DNA of 64,000 nucleotides from Mucilaginibacter pedocola (GCF_002013915.1 NZ_MBTF01000014.1:21916-85915); one strand, 5' to 3'. Shown: positions 33,201-41,497, counted from the first letter of the stretch. Notes: generated by a model from the letters alone, not told the origin. Program-made: numbers and translations.

Positions 33201-34478
33201 ATGGCTGTTGACGTATTATTGGGCCTCCAGTGGGGCGACGAAGGAAAAGGAAAAATTGTTGACGTACTGAGCGCAGGTTACGACCTGATAGCCCGTTTCC
33301 AGGGCGGGCCGAACGCCGGGCATACTTTGGAGTTCGAAGGCAAAAAATTTGTGTTGAACACAATCCCTTCGGGCATTTTCTTCGATAACACCATGAACCT
33401 TATTGGTAACGGTGTAGTGATAGACCCTATCACCCTAAAAAAAGAGCTGGATAAACTAAAGGATGCCGGGCACGACCTGTTGGCAAAAGGCAACCTGATG
33501 ATAGCTAAAAAGGCCCACCTGATATTGCCTACCCACCAGTTGCTTGATGCTGCATCGGAAAAAAAGATGGGCGACGGCAAAATTGGCTCTACCCTTAAAG
33601 GTATAGGCCCAACTTATATGGATAAAACCGGCCGCAACGGTTTACGCATTGGCGATATTACCCTGCCCGATTTTAAAGAGCGCTACCAAAAACTGGTTGA
33701 CAAGCATACATCAATGCTGCAGGCCATGTATGGCGAAGTGGCTGATTTCAGCGAGCGCGAAACCTTATTCTTCGAAGCGTTGGAACTAATCAAACAATTC
33801 CCTCTGGTTGATAGCGAGCGTTTGGTTAACGGCTACATTAAAGATGGTAAAAAAGTATTAGCAGAAGGCGCACAAGGCGCTATGCTGGATATCGATTTTG
33901 GCTCGTACCCATTCGTAACTTCATCTAACACAACAGCAGCAGGTGCTTGCACCGGTTTAGGTATAGCCCCGCGCGAAATTGGCGACGTAATAGGCATATT
34001 TAAAGCTTATTGCACCCGCGTAGGCGGCGGCCCCTTCCCTACCGAACTGCATGAAGAAACCGGCGAAGAACTGCGCCGCATAGGCCACGAGTTTGGCGCT
34101 ACCACAGGCCGCCCGCGCCGCACCGGCTGGATAGACCTGCCTGCCCTTAAATATGCCATTATGCTGAACGGCGTTACGCAACTGGTAATGACCAAAGCCG
34201 ATGTATTAAGCGGTTTCGAAAAAATATATGCCTGCACACACTACAACTACTTAGGCGAACAGGTTGACTATATGCCTTACGATATTTGTTCGGTAGATGC
34301 AGTGCCCGTACTAAAAGAGATAGACGGCTGGCACGAAGACCTTACCGGCATTACCGAATTGGAGCAGATACCTGCCAAACTGCAAAGCTATATTGAGTAT
34401 TTGGAAGCCGAACTGAACGTACCGATTAAATGGTTATCAGTTGGTCCGGATAGGAAACAGACTTTAGTGTTGCACTAA
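33201..34478 (+). CDS. purA: Adenylosuccinate synthetase
   Basis: 425 residues, normal length. Motifs: LGLQWGDEGKGKIVD (catalytic Asp and P-loop-like GDEGKGK), GGPNAGHTL (catalytic His), GTLKGIGPTYMDK, QGAMLDIDFGSYPFVTSSNTTAGA-type segment with GACTGLGIAP, RVGGGPFPTEL, TTGRPRRTGWIDL and TKADVLSGF near the GTP site. It joins IMP and aspartate with GTP to form adenylosuccinate, the first committed step to AMP. It has its own terminator. Confidence 0.98.
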   Translation: MAVDVLLGLQWGDEGKGKIVDVLSAGYDLIARFQGGPNAGHTLEFEGKKFVLNTIPSGIFFDNTMNLIGNGVVIDPITLKKELDKLKDAGHDLLAKGNLMIAKKAHLILPTHQLLDAASEKKMGDGKIGSTLKGIGPTYMDKTGRNGLRIGDITLPDFKERYQKLVDKHTSMLQAMYGEVADFSERETLFFEALELIKQFPLVDSERLVNGYIKDGKKVLAEGAQGAMLDIDFGSYPFVTSSNTTAAGACTGLGIAPREIGDVIGIFKAYCTRVGGGPFPTELHEETGEELRRIGHEFGATTGRPRRTGWIDLPALKYAIMLNGVTQLVMTKADVLSGFEKIYACTHYNYLGEQVDYMPYDICSVDAVPVLKEIDGWHEDLTGITELEQIPAKLQSYIEYLEAELNVPIKWLSVGPDRKQTLVLH

Positions 34479-34530
34479 GCGATACCTCCCTATTCTGCTA
34501 TCCCCACCGAAATTATAACGATAAACGTCT

Positions 34531-34555
34531 AAAGGCTCCGGACTCCGGGGCCTTT
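34531..34555 (+). terminator. purA terminator
   Basis: AAAGGCTCCGG (34531-34541) pairs with CCGGGGCCTTT (34545-34555), 11 pairs with one G-U, loop ACT, followed by TTCTTTT. It lies 52 nt after the purA stop. Confidence 0.9.
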
Positions 34556-34610
34556 TTCTTTTACGGATAATTACTGTTATATTTAGGACGCAATCCTAAA
34601 ACTTAAAACA

Positions 34611-35057
34611 ATGCTTAAGCCCTCAACACTCAAAACCGTTTCATACATCGCCTTAGTTTGCTGCGTTCTCGGTGTAATTCTTGCCATCCTGGTAGCGCTT
34701 GTAGAACCTGACTTCCGCGCCTACCTCAGCATTATTTCCTGGGCATTACTAATATATTCCAGTTGGTTAGCCACCAGGCTTTCTACTTACGATTTATATG
34801 ATGAAGACAGGAAAGAGCTTGGGTATTGTGTATACGGTATACTGGTACTTTTTGTGTTGTACCTTTCGGTAAATATTTCGCTCGGTATTATTGCCGCCGT
34901 TTACGTAACTGTGCGCTTACACAACCAAAAACGCGGGCTTCAGGCCTGGATGGAGGAGCAAGCCGCCGCAGCAGCAGCCGTCGTGGCCGTGGAAACTGTA
35001 AGCACTGATAGCCCTGTTATTGCGGTAGAAGACAACAACAAACCCGCCGAAAATTAA
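34611..35057 (+). CDS. Four-helix membrane protein, unknown function
   Basis: 148 residues. Hydrophobic segments lie at about 10-30 (TVSYIALVCCVLGVILAILV), 36-54 (LSIISWALLIYSSWLAT), 70-88 (LGYCVYGILVLFVLYLS) and 90-105 (LGIIAAVYVTVRL). After a basic stretch (HNQKRG) comes an acidic, Ala/Val-rich tail (EEQAAAAAAVVAVET...VEDNNKPAEN). I recognise no family. It ends close to the convergent CPBP-like gene, with about 35 nt between. Confidence 0.65.
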   Translation: MLKPSTLKTVSYIALVCCVLGVILAILVALVEPDFRAYLSIISWALLIYSSWLATRLSTYDLYDEDRKELGYCVYGILVLFVLYLSVNISLGIIAAVYVTVRLHNQKRGLQAWMEEQAAAAAAVVAVETVSTDSPVIAVEDNNKPAEN

Positions 35058-35091
35058 TTGAATATCGAATGATAGGTTTACAAGCTAAATC

Positions 35092-35571
35092 CTATTGTAC
35101 AAACACTATCCCATACAGGTTATAAAGGGCGTGTAATAGCGCCACCCACCAAAAGGCTTTGTGTCCGTTGGTGTGGCAGTATAAATACAAGTAATTCATG
35201 ATGGTGCCGCCTACTAACATGGCCACAATATAAAGCGGGTTATAATAGTGGCTCAACCCGAACAAAACAGCCGGGATAAATAGTAGCAGATAATAATTGC
35301 TGATGCGTAATTTAAGCAGCAGTTTATTGGAGGCATATTGATAAACCAGTGTTTCTAAAAGCGGAGCAATTAATACGGCCAAAAACAATTGTTCCTGAAT
35401 CGATTCTTTGTCGATGGGGTTACCCTCCAATCCCGGGAAAACATAAGTGCTGAGGTAATTGAAAAAGTAACCGTTAGCAATAGATAAGATGAGGCACAGG
35501 GTGAAAACCTTTACCAGCTTTATATTTTGCGGCGGCGCGGGTTCGGTGTATTCGGCAAGTTGGTTATCCAT
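35092..35571 (-). CDS. CPBP-family intramembrane protease-like protein
   Basis: 159 residues with four or five membrane helices. CPBP motifs are recognisable but degenerate: motif 1 reads LIAPLLETLVYQY where the family has EExxxR (the second Glu is Thr and Arg is Gln); motif 2 FGLSHY keeps the His; motif 4 ALLHALYN keeps His and Asn. CPBP proteins are glutamic intramembrane proteases (CAAX-type) or bacteriocin immunity and regulatory relatives. Loss of the second Glu raises the chance of a non-catalytic role. The gene is convergent with the membrane protein at 34611. Confidence 0.7.
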   Translation of the reverse strand: MDNQLAEYTEPAPPQNIKLVKVFTLCLILSIANGYFFNYLSTYVFPGLEGNPIDKESIQEQLFLAVLIAPLLETLVYQYASNKLLLKLRISNYYLLLFIPAVLFGLSHYYNPLYIVAMLVGGTIMNYLYLYCHTNGHKAFWWVALLHALYNLYGIVFVQ

Positions 35572-35670
35572 GGTTTAAGCTATCCTATGGTAAAAATGGT
35601 GTATTAATTTGGAAAACAAAAAGCATAGTTTAACCTTTGCCCTTTAATATTGCATCATCTCCCGGCAACT

Positions 35671-36945
35671 GTGACGTTCGAAATAGAAAACCCTGCACTC
35701 TTCAAGCAAAAAGCACTCGCCCGGGCGAACAACTTTGATACGGTTTGTTACCTCGATAGCAACAGCTACACCGACCCTTACGGCAAATTTGATACGCTGA
35801 TAGCAATGGGTGCCAAAGCTGAACTAATTGCCGATGAAGGTAAAGCATTTGAGCAACTGGAAAAATTCCGCGAGGCTAACCCGGGCTACATCACCGGCTT
35901 CTTAGGGTACGACCTAAAGAACGAAACCGAAGACCTTTCTTCTGCAAATGCCGATGGGTTGCATTTCCCCGCCCTTTATTTTTTTGTGCCAGAAACGATT
36001 GTCATCATCAAAGGCAATACGGTAGAGATAATAGGGAAGGAAATAAACCTGGATGTGCCCCCGGAGAGATTCGAACTCTCGACCCAAACCGAAACCCATG
36101 CTTTGGTCGACATACATTCAAGGTTTACAAAACCCGAATATATCGAAGCCGTAGAAAGAATAAAAGCGCACATTATCCGCGGCGATATTTATGTAACCAA
36201 TTTTTGCCAGGAGTTTTACGCTGAAGATGCGGAGATATCACCTTTAGATATCTTTAATAAACTCAATGCCCTATCGCCTACCCCATTCTCGTCTTTTTTT
36301 AAATGGAAGGGTAATTATATTATCTGCGCCTCGCCCGAACGCTTCTTAGCAAAACGCGGCAGCAAGCTGATATCGCAACCCATAAAAGGCACTGCGCGGC
36401 GCGATGATGATACTACGGTGGACCAAACCATTAAACACCAACTCCGCAACACACCAAAGGAACTGCAGGAGAATGTAATGATAGTTGACCTGGTGCGTAA
36501 CGACCTCACCCACTCCGCCAAACCGGGTAGCGTGAAAACCGAAGAGCTATTTGGCATACATAGCTTTAAGCAGGTGCACCAAATGGTATCAACCGTAGTA
36601 TGCGAGCTTCGCGATGATGTAAGCGCCGTACAAGCCATAAAAAACACCTTCCCGATGGGCAGCATGACAGGCGCACCCAAAATAAGCGCCATGCAACTAA
36701 TGGAACGATACGAACGCAGCAAACGCGGCGTATACTCAGGCGCCATAGGCTACTTCGCCCCCGACGTCGACTTCGACTTTAATGTGGTTATACGCTCCCT
36801 GCTATATAATTCTGCCGAAAAATACCTATCGTTCCATGTCGGCGGCGCTATCACCTACCATGCCGATGCTGAAAAGGAATATGAAGAGTGTTTATTAAAG
36901 GCAAAGGCGATATTGGAGGTATTGGGCGTAAGCAACAAAATGTAG
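35671..36945 (+). CDS. pabB: Aminodeoxychorismate synthase component I
   Basis: 424 residues from a GTG at 35671; an upstream TTG (35650) is inside a near-consensus box TAATATTG and is less likely. The chorismate-binding domain has YVTNFCQEFYAEDA, PFSSFFKWKGNYIICASPERFL, QPIKGTARR, VDLVRNDLTHSAKPGSV, TFPMGSMTGAPKISAMQLMERYE and the final SFHVGGAITYHAD. It converts chorismate to aminodeoxychorismate with the PabA amidotransferase, which is not here; anthranilate synthase TrpE is the alternative, but length and pattern suit PabB. Residues 129-138 (PPERFELSTQ) are encoded by a tRNA-like fragment read antisense (see finding). Confidence 0.88.
   Translation: MTFEIENPALFKQKALARANNFDTVCYLDSNSYTDPYGKFDTLIAMGAKAELIADEGKAFEQLEKFREANPGYITGFLGYDLKNETEDLSSANADGLHFPALYFFVPETIVIIKGNTVEIIGKEINLDVPPERFELSTQTETHALVDIHSRFTKPEYIEAVERIKAHIIRGDIYVTNFCQEFYAEDAEISPLDIFNKLNALSPTPFSSFFKWKGNYIICASPERFLAKRGSKLISQPIKGTARRDDDTTVDQTIKHQLRNTPKELQENVMIVDLVRNDLTHSAKPGSVKTEELFGIHSFKQVHQMVSTVVCELRDDVSAVQAIKNTFPMGSMTGAPKISAMQLMERYERSKRGVYSGAIGYFAPDVDFDFNVVIRSLLYNSAEKYLSFHVGGAITYHADAEKEYEECLLKAKAILEVLGVSNKM
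36056..36085 (-). other. tRNA 3'-end-like fragment inside pabB
   Basis: The minus strand here reads as variable-loop end, 5-bp T-stem GAGAG/CTCTC with loop TTCGAAT, and acceptor-strand CGGGGGC followed by A. The 5' acceptor partner (GCCCCCG) and anticodon arm are absent, so it is not a whole tRNA. Confidence 0.5.
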
Positions 36946-36989
36946 CTATTAAACGTTAATATTTGTATATTTACGTAAACGCAAAAAAA

Positions 36990-37229
36990 ATGGCCATACA
37001 ATATGTTTCAGATGATGCAGGTAACCCTACTGCCGTACTTGTGCCTATAACGGAATGGAACAGTATAGCGGCAAAACATGAAGACGTTCGGGTATTGATG
37101 CAGGAATCAGCGCAACCAAGATCGAAAAGAAAACCATCCGAATTCCGTGGCATACTCGACAAGGAAGTAGCAAAGCAAATGATGATCGATATTGAGAAAG
37201 ACCGAAACGAATGGGAAAAACGTTTTTAA
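36990..37229 (+). CDS. Antitoxin of PIN toxin pair
   Basis: 79 residues from the ATG at 36990. The N-terminus MAIQYVSDDAGNPTAVLVPITEWNSIAAKHE resembles Phd/RelB-like DNA-binding antitoxins, and the C-terminal half (RSKRKPSEFRGILDKEVAKQMMIDIEKDRNEWEKRF) is charged and helical, as needed to wrap a toxin. Its stop lies inside the toxin gene (19-nt overlap). Antitoxins of this class usually repress their own operon. Confidence 0.75.
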   Translation: MAIQYVSDDAGNPTAVLVPITEWNSIAAKHEDVRVLMQESAQPRSKRKPSEFRGILDKEVAKQMMIDIEKDRNEWEKRF

Positions 37230-37591
37230 TAGATACAAACGTTATTTTAGACTACACGGCCGATGTAATGCCCATTCAAATCGCCCGCTACCTTGAGGAT
37301 ATCCTTGACGAACAGGGTTTTTATATATCGGTAATTAATCGCATAGAATTATTAGGGCATATATCTGCAACTGAAGATCTGGCTATTTTTTTAGATACTG
37401 CTATCATTCACCATCTCACAGAGGAAGTAGTGGAACAAACAATTTCACTTCGTAAGATCAAAAAGATAAAACTGCCGGATGCTGTGATCGCAGCCACCGC
37501 AATAGTTCATGACCACATACTTATCACACGTAATATCCGTGATTTTCAGAATATCTCTGGTTTGAAGGTCATTGACCCATATAATATATAG
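37211..37591 (+). CDS. PIN-domain (VapC-like) ribonuclease toxin
   Basis: 126 residues. PIN-domain acidic residues: FLIDTNVILDYT (Asp8, and Asp14-region), VINRIELLGH (Glu), and C-terminal PDAVIAATAIVHDHILITRNIRDFQNI (Asp, and the TRNxxDF motif) fit the four-residue metal site of VapC nucleases. VapC toxins cleave tRNA or rRNA when free of antitoxin. It overlaps the antitoxin by 19 nt and stops one base before the convergent DUF2071 gene ends. Confidence 0.88.
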   Translation: MGKTFLIDTNVILDYTADVMPIQIARYLEDILDEQGFYISVINRIELLGHISATEDLAIFLDTAIIHHLTEEVVEQTISLRKIKKIKLPDAVIAATAIVHDHILITRNIRDFQNISGLKVIDPYNI

Positions 37592-37592
37592 G

Positions 37593-38330
37593 TTACCCTT
37601 CCACCACTAGCTTATCCCCCATCCTCACCGCTATATCTGAGCCATTGGCCCAAAAGGCAGATACGGGTTTTGCACTTAAGTATGGCACAAATGCATCGCC
37701 GTATAATTCGGCTATATCGGCATCGAATATATAATCGGTTACTTCTGCAACCTGCCACGATATGTGTTCTACCTGGTACTGCATGGTTTTGGTGTCAGTA
37801 AGGCGATTGTAACCCCAGTAGTGCTCAAAAATAAATTCTTCGGGGCTGCCGGGTTCTATTTTTACCAGGGCGTTGCGTACCGTTGCGCCGAGTTTATTCC
37901 ATCGCCCTTTCAGCTTCCACTCGTATAAAAACTGCGTGTGGCTGTTGCCTTGTTTGGTAATGCTATGCCGCATGGGCAGCGCGCGGTAATGTTCTTTATA
38001 CAAACCATTGGCAATAATTACAATGGCGGGTTTGGGCACTATTTCGCTGATGAATACTGCGCCGCGTTTCCACTCTGTGCCGTCGAAATGCTTTACATAA
38101 AAGCGCAGGTTCACTTCCTCAAAATCGGCATGAAAGGGCCATTTGATACCCATCACCCGCGTATCCTGAAATAGGAAGCCCACCATACTCACCAGTGCCT
38201 TGCCATCCCAAAGGTCAAGTTCTGTACCCGCAGGGAGGTATGGTTTCAATATGGCAGGGTCAACTTCGTAATTCAGCATTACCAGGTTTATCCATCGGGC
38301 GGTGAGGAATTGGCGTTTCGAGGCAGGCAT
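37593..38330 (-). CDS. DUF2071 (YqjF-like) protein
   Basis: 245 residues. DUF2071 features: FLTARWINLVMLNYEVDPAILKPYLPAGTELDLWDGKALVSMVGFLFQDT, FEEVNLRFYVK, GVFISEIVPKP-type strand, HYRALPMRHSI, and near the C-terminus DADIAELYGDAFVPYLSAKPVSAFWANG. The family has an acetoacetate-decarboxylase-like beta fold and unknown reaction. The gene is convergent with the PIN toxin, only 1 nt apart, and is followed upstream by the CACAGAG palindromic element. Confidence 0.85.
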   Translation of the reverse strand: MPASKRQFLTARWINLVMLNYEVDPAILKPYLPAGTELDLWDGKALVSMVGFLFQDTRVMGIKWPFHADFEEVNLRFYVKHFDGTEWKRGAVFISEIVPKPAIVIIANGLYKEHYRALPMRHSITKQGNSHTQFLYEWKLKGRWNKLGATVRNALVKIEPGSPEEFIFEHYWGYNRLTDTKTMQYQVEHISWQVAEVTDYIFDADIAELYGDAFVPYLSAKPVSAFWANGSDIAVRMGDKLVVEG

Positions 38331-38363
38331 GGTATGGGTTGGTCTTTATTGCAAAGATGGTTA

Positions 38364-38591
38364 TTTAACCACAGAGAACACAGAGGGGGTACGCGGAGGT
38401 TCACAGAGTTTTTATAGATAAGGCTAATTGAGTGAACACGAATTGCACGAATTAAATCAAATTGTCACAAATTATAACCGATACGATTTGTGAAATTAGA
38501 TTTAATTAGAAAAACTTCGTGTTAACTAAAAAGCCACAAAGAAAAATCTCTGTGGCTCTCTGTGTATAACTTTGCGGCCTCTGTGGTTAAA
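38364..38591. repeat. CACAGAG nested palindromic element
   Basis: Outer arms TTTAACCACAGAG (38364-38376) and CTCTGTGGTTAAA (38579-38591) are perfect complements. Inside are further CACAGAG words on the left and CTCTGTG on the right, and a second nested pair, CACGAATTGCACGAATTAAA on the left against GATTTAATTAG...CTTCGTG on the right. A related element with the same outer arms lies at 58808-59092. It is non-coding, in a co-directional spacer between the M48 protease and the DUF2071 gene. Confidence 0.85.
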
Positions 38592-38603
38592 TCACCACCA
38601 AGT

Positions 38604-39410
38604 TTATTGTTTCTTGTAATATTTCATTGCCTCAGGTATCAAACTCTGCAGGTTAGCTATGCGTGTGGCATCGCTGGGGTGAGTGCTTAAAAACTCAGGC
38701 TGGGCACCACCCTTGTTTTGGGCCGCCATGCGCTGCCAAAAGGCTACAGCTGCATTTGGGTCGTAACCCGCCATTGCCATAAAGGTAAGGCCTAATCTAT
38801 CGGCTTCAGATTCTTGTGCTCTCGAATATTTTAATAATGCCAATTGGCCACCAACGCCATACAGCTGGCCTATGATGGCTTGTGTAGTTGCCGATTTACT
38901 ACCTGCGGCTGCGCTAACTGCAGTACCGCCGGCTTGTAATGCCAACTGCTGCGACATGCGCTCAGCCGAGTGGCGGGCAATGGCGTGGCCGATCTCGTGG
39001 CCCATTACTACAGCAAGGCCGGCATCAGTTTGTGCCACAGGCAATAAGCCACTGTATACGGCTACTTTACCGCCAGGCATACACCAGGCATTCACTTCAG
39101 GGCTTTGTATCAGGTTAAACTCCCACTGAAAGCTGTATTGGTTGGCGTAACCGTTTGCGTTAAGGTAACGCTCGATAGCCGAGGCCAACTGTGCGCCAAT
39201 GCGTTTTACACGCTGGGCATCGGTACCGCTGTTTATTACGGTTGTTTTAGGGTCTGATAATAGTTGTTTGTAGCTGGCGGCAGCAGCAGGGTTTATCTGG
39301 TCGTCGCCAACCAGTGATAGTTGCGAGCGGCCGGTGAGCGGCACGGTAGAACATGCGTAAAAAGTAATTGCCGTTACAGCGGCAAGTAGCAGGGGTTTAA
39401 ATGCTTTCAT
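38604..39410 (-). CDS. M48 family metalloprotease lipoprotein
   Basis: 268 residues. A lipoprotein-like signal (MKAFKPLLLAAVTAITFYAC) puts Cys20 at the lipobox. The zinc motif is VMGHEIGHAIARHSAERM (HExxH), with the third ligand Glu in RAQESEADRLGLTFMAMAGYDP. The pattern QxxPAAAA...A and LSTHPSDATRIANL is typical of BepA/LoiP-type periplasmic peptidases that check outer-membrane protein assembly. The role of outer-membrane quality control is inference. It starts 7 nt after plsY ends on the same strand, so plsY and this gene may be co-transcribed. Confidence 0.92.
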   Translation of the reverse strand: MKAFKPLLLAAVTAITFYACSTVPLTGRSQLSLVGDDQINPAAAASYKQLLSDPKTTVINSGTDAQRVKRIGAQLASAIERYLNANGYANQYSFQWEFNLIQSPEVNAWCMPGGKVAVYSGLLPVAQTDAGLAVVMGHEIGHAIARHSAERMSQQLALQAGGTAVSAAAGSKSATTQAIIGQLYGVGGQLALLKYSRAQESEADRLGLTFMAMAGYDPNAAVAFWQRMAAQNKGGAQPEFLSTHPSDATRIANLQSLIPEAMKYYKKQ

Positions 39411-39416
39411 GGTGTT

Positions 39417-40067
39417 TTAGGCGGTTGTTTTTTTCTTAAATAAGTTGACTTTCGACTCCTTACCCCTCAATAATCGCTCAATATTTTTTTGGTGTGTTAC
39501 CAATATCAGCAGAAATATACACATGCCATAAATTACGACCGATCTTGTAGACACCGGGAAAATAAAAGTTACACCGATGGGATAGGTAAAACCTGCCGTA
39601 ATAGAGGCCAGCGATACATATTGCGTTAATAACAATACTATTAAAAATACCAGCACGCAAAGTAAAGATGCCTGCAGGTTAATAGCCAATATCATTCCAA
39701 AAAGTGTGGCGACGCCTTTGCCGCCCCTAAAACCGGCAAATATCGGGAACAGGTGCCCCATTACGGCCGCAATGCCAAGTGCCAGCGAATAATTAACAAA
39801 GGCCACCGAGTGGTAGCCGCCTGTGGTTGATACACCTATAATGTAGGCCAGGTTGGTGGCCGTCCAGCCCTTTAGTATATCCAGCAGCATTACAGGTATG
39901 CCTGCTTTTTTGCCTAATACCCTGAAAGTGTTGGTTGCGCCGGCATTGCCGCTGCCGTATTCCCTAACATCAATGCCATAAAAGGCCTGCCCTATCCACA
40001 CCGCTGTGGGGATAGAACCGAAACAATAAGCAAGAATAAGCGCTAAAATGGAGTAGATTGATAGCAT
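39417..40067 (-). CDS. plsY: Glycerol-3-phosphate acyltransferase PlsY
   Basis: 216 residues with five membrane helices. Family signatures: YCFGSIPTAVWIG (motif 1), YGSGNAGATNTFRVLGKKAG (motif 2, acyl-phosphate site) and FAGFRGGKGVATLFG (motif 3). It acylates glycerol-3-phosphate with acyl-phosphate from PlsX, the first step in phospholipid synthesis, at the inner membrane. The C-terminal tail is basic (KNIERLLRGKESKVNLFKKK). Length is normal. It lies between nadC and the M48 protease, all on the minus strand. Confidence 0.97.
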   Translation of the reverse strand: MLSIYSILALILAYCFGSIPTAVWIGQAFYGIDVREYGSGNAGATNTFRVLGKKAGIPVMLLDILKGWTATNLAYIIGVSTTGGYHSVAFVNYSLALGIAAVMGHLFPIFAGFRGGKGVATLFGMILAINLQASLLCVLVFLIVLLLTQYVSLASITAGFTYPIGVTFIFPVSTRSVVIYGMCIFLLILVTHQKNIERLLRGKESKVNLFKKKTTA

Positions 40068-40115
40068 CTGCCTGCAATAATATTAAATTGATGTTATATA
40101 CCGCAATATATTCAT

Positions 40116-40964
40116 TTATAATTTAACCGCTTTCAAACTAAGGTCTAAACTTTTTACCGAATGGGTAAGCGCCCCAACCGATACGTAATCAACACCGCAA
40201 TCGGCATAATCGCGTATGTTATCGATGGTTATACCGCCCGATGCTTCGGTAATATACCTGCCCTCTATCATGCTAACCGCCTGGCGCAGGTTATCAAAAC
40301 TAAAGTTGTCCAGCAAAATACGGTTCACCTTGCCGGTTTGTAAAACTTGTTCTAACTCATCAAGGTTGCGTACTTCAATTTCTATAGCCAGTTTTTTGCC
40401 GGTTTGCTCTAAGTAAGCATTGGCATTCTCAATAGCCTGCCTTATCCCGCCCGAGTAATCAACATGATTGTCTTTGATCAGTATCATATCGTAAAGGCCA
40501 ATACGGTGGTTTACGCCGCCACCAATGCGCACAGCCCATTTTTCGAGGTAGCGCAGCCCGGGTGTAGTTTTGCGGGTGTCTAAAACTTTGGTATTGGTAC
40601 CTTTCAGCAGGTCAACTATCTCATTGGTTTTGGTGGCAATGCCGCTCATGCGCTGCATACAGTTAAGTACAAGGCGTTCGGCTTTTAGTATGTTTTGGGC
40701 ATCACCTGTTACAGTAAAAGCTACATCTTTAGGTTTTACTTCGGCGCCGTCTTTCAGGAAAATTTCCAGTTTAAAGTTGGGGTCAACCACGTAAAATATC
40801 TCTTCGGCCAATTCAACACCGGCCAGTATACCGGTGTCTTTTACCAACAATTGGGCTTTGCCCTGTGTGCCGGCCTCAATGGTTGATAGGGAAGTATGGT
40901 CGCCGTCGCCAACATCTTCGGCTAAGGCGTTAACTATAAATTGATGTATAAGTTGTTTGTCCAA
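40116..40964 (-). CDS. nadC: Nicotinate-nucleotide pyrophosphorylase
   Basis: 282 residues. It begins at a TTG (40964); no ATG or GTG start is available after the upstream in-frame TGA, and the sequence DKQLIHQFIVNALAEDVGDGDHTS follows the family from its first residue. Motifs: VLDTRKTTPGLRYLEKWAVRIGGGVNHRIGLYDMILIKDNH, IEIEVRNLDELEQVL and ITEASGGITIDNIRDYADCGVDYVSVGALTHS. It decarboxylates and ribosylates quinolinate with PRPP to give NaMN for NAD synthesis. NadA and NadB are not present here. Confidence 0.96.
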   Translation of the reverse strand: MDKQLIHQFIVNALAEDVGDGDHTSLSTIEAGTQGKAQLLVKDTGILAGVELAEEIFYVVDPNFKLEIFLKDGAEVKPKDVAFTVTGDAQNILKAERLVLNCMQRMSGIATKTNEIVDLLKGTNTKVLDTRKTTPGLRYLEKWAVRIGGGVNHRIGLYDMILIKDNHVDYSGGIRQAIENANAYLEQTGKKLAIEIEVRNLDELEQVLQTGKVNRILLDNFSFDNLRQAVSMIEGRYITEASGGITIDNIRDYADCGVDYVSVGALTHSVKSLDLSLKAVKL

Positions 40965-40983
40965 ACTTTTAAATTTTAAGCTT

Positions 40984-40991
40984 CAAAAGTA
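40984..40991 (-). promoter_or_regulatory. TACTTTTG -7 box, nadC
   Basis: TACTTTTG on the minus strand, 19 nt before the TTG start of nadC, a usual spacing for a short leader. Confidence 0.5.
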
Positions 40992-41009
40992 AGAACAATT
41001 GACGAGTAA

Positions 41010-41405
41010 TTAGGTTTTTTCGGCTTCTATGCGTAGTTCTATCACCACCATTTGCTTATCAACCTCTTTCATGGTGTAAGCCACGCGGTATTTCCCTTTA
41101 TCGGTTTGTAGCTGTAGCACAGTATAATTAACCGTTGCGCTGGAGTTTACACGATGCAGCACCGTGGCAGCTATTGGGCGGTTCTCCTTAAAAAATTTCT
41201 CAAGAATAAGTTCTGCCTGCGCTCTGGAATATACGTTGGTATTATCCGAAAGGCTTATATCAATATTGGCGGCAAAGTACTTGGCAAGTTCGTGCGCATT
41301 GCCTTGTTTAATCAGGTCGGCAATTTTATCTACCGGGCTGGCCAAACCAATGGCAGGCGCCAGTAAAAGCAGCAACAACAGGGGGCTAAGTTTTAGTTTC
41401 TTCAT
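41010..41405 (-). CDS. DUF4783 exported protein
   Basis: 131 residues. A signal peptide (MKKLKLSPLLLLLLLAPAIGLA) is followed by a small NTF2-like domain: IADLIKQGNAHELAKYFAANIDISLSDNTNVYSRAQAELILEKFFKEN, then NSSATVNYTVLQLQTDKGKYRVAYTMKEVDKQMVVIELRIE. This matches DUF4783, a Bacteroidota family of unknown role. It is followed directly by nadC on the same strand; the order DUF4783, nadC, plsY is common in the phylum from memory. Confidence 0.82.
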   Translation of the reverse strand: MKKLKLSPLLLLLLLAPAIGLASPVDKIADLIKQGNAHELAKYFAANIDISLSDNTNVYSRAQAELILEKFFKENRPIAATVLHRVNSSATVNYTVLQLQTDKGKYRVAYTMKEVDKQMVVIELRIEAEKT

Positions 41406-41497
41406 AGTATATAAATGACCGTTAAACTAAAGAAAGGCTGCACAAAAAATAAACCAGTTTTTAAGATTTTTAAATTATAATGTTTAAACGTTGCTTT

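Noticed and set aside
35641..35671. TTG at 35650 as pabB start
   Set aside because: It falls inside a TAATATTG box; the GTG at 35671 begins where PabB homology begins.
36056..36120. Complete tRNA gene on the minus strand
   Set aside because: Only the T-arm and 3' acceptor strand can be built; no 5' acceptor, D-arm or anticodon arm pairs, and the pabB frame runs through.
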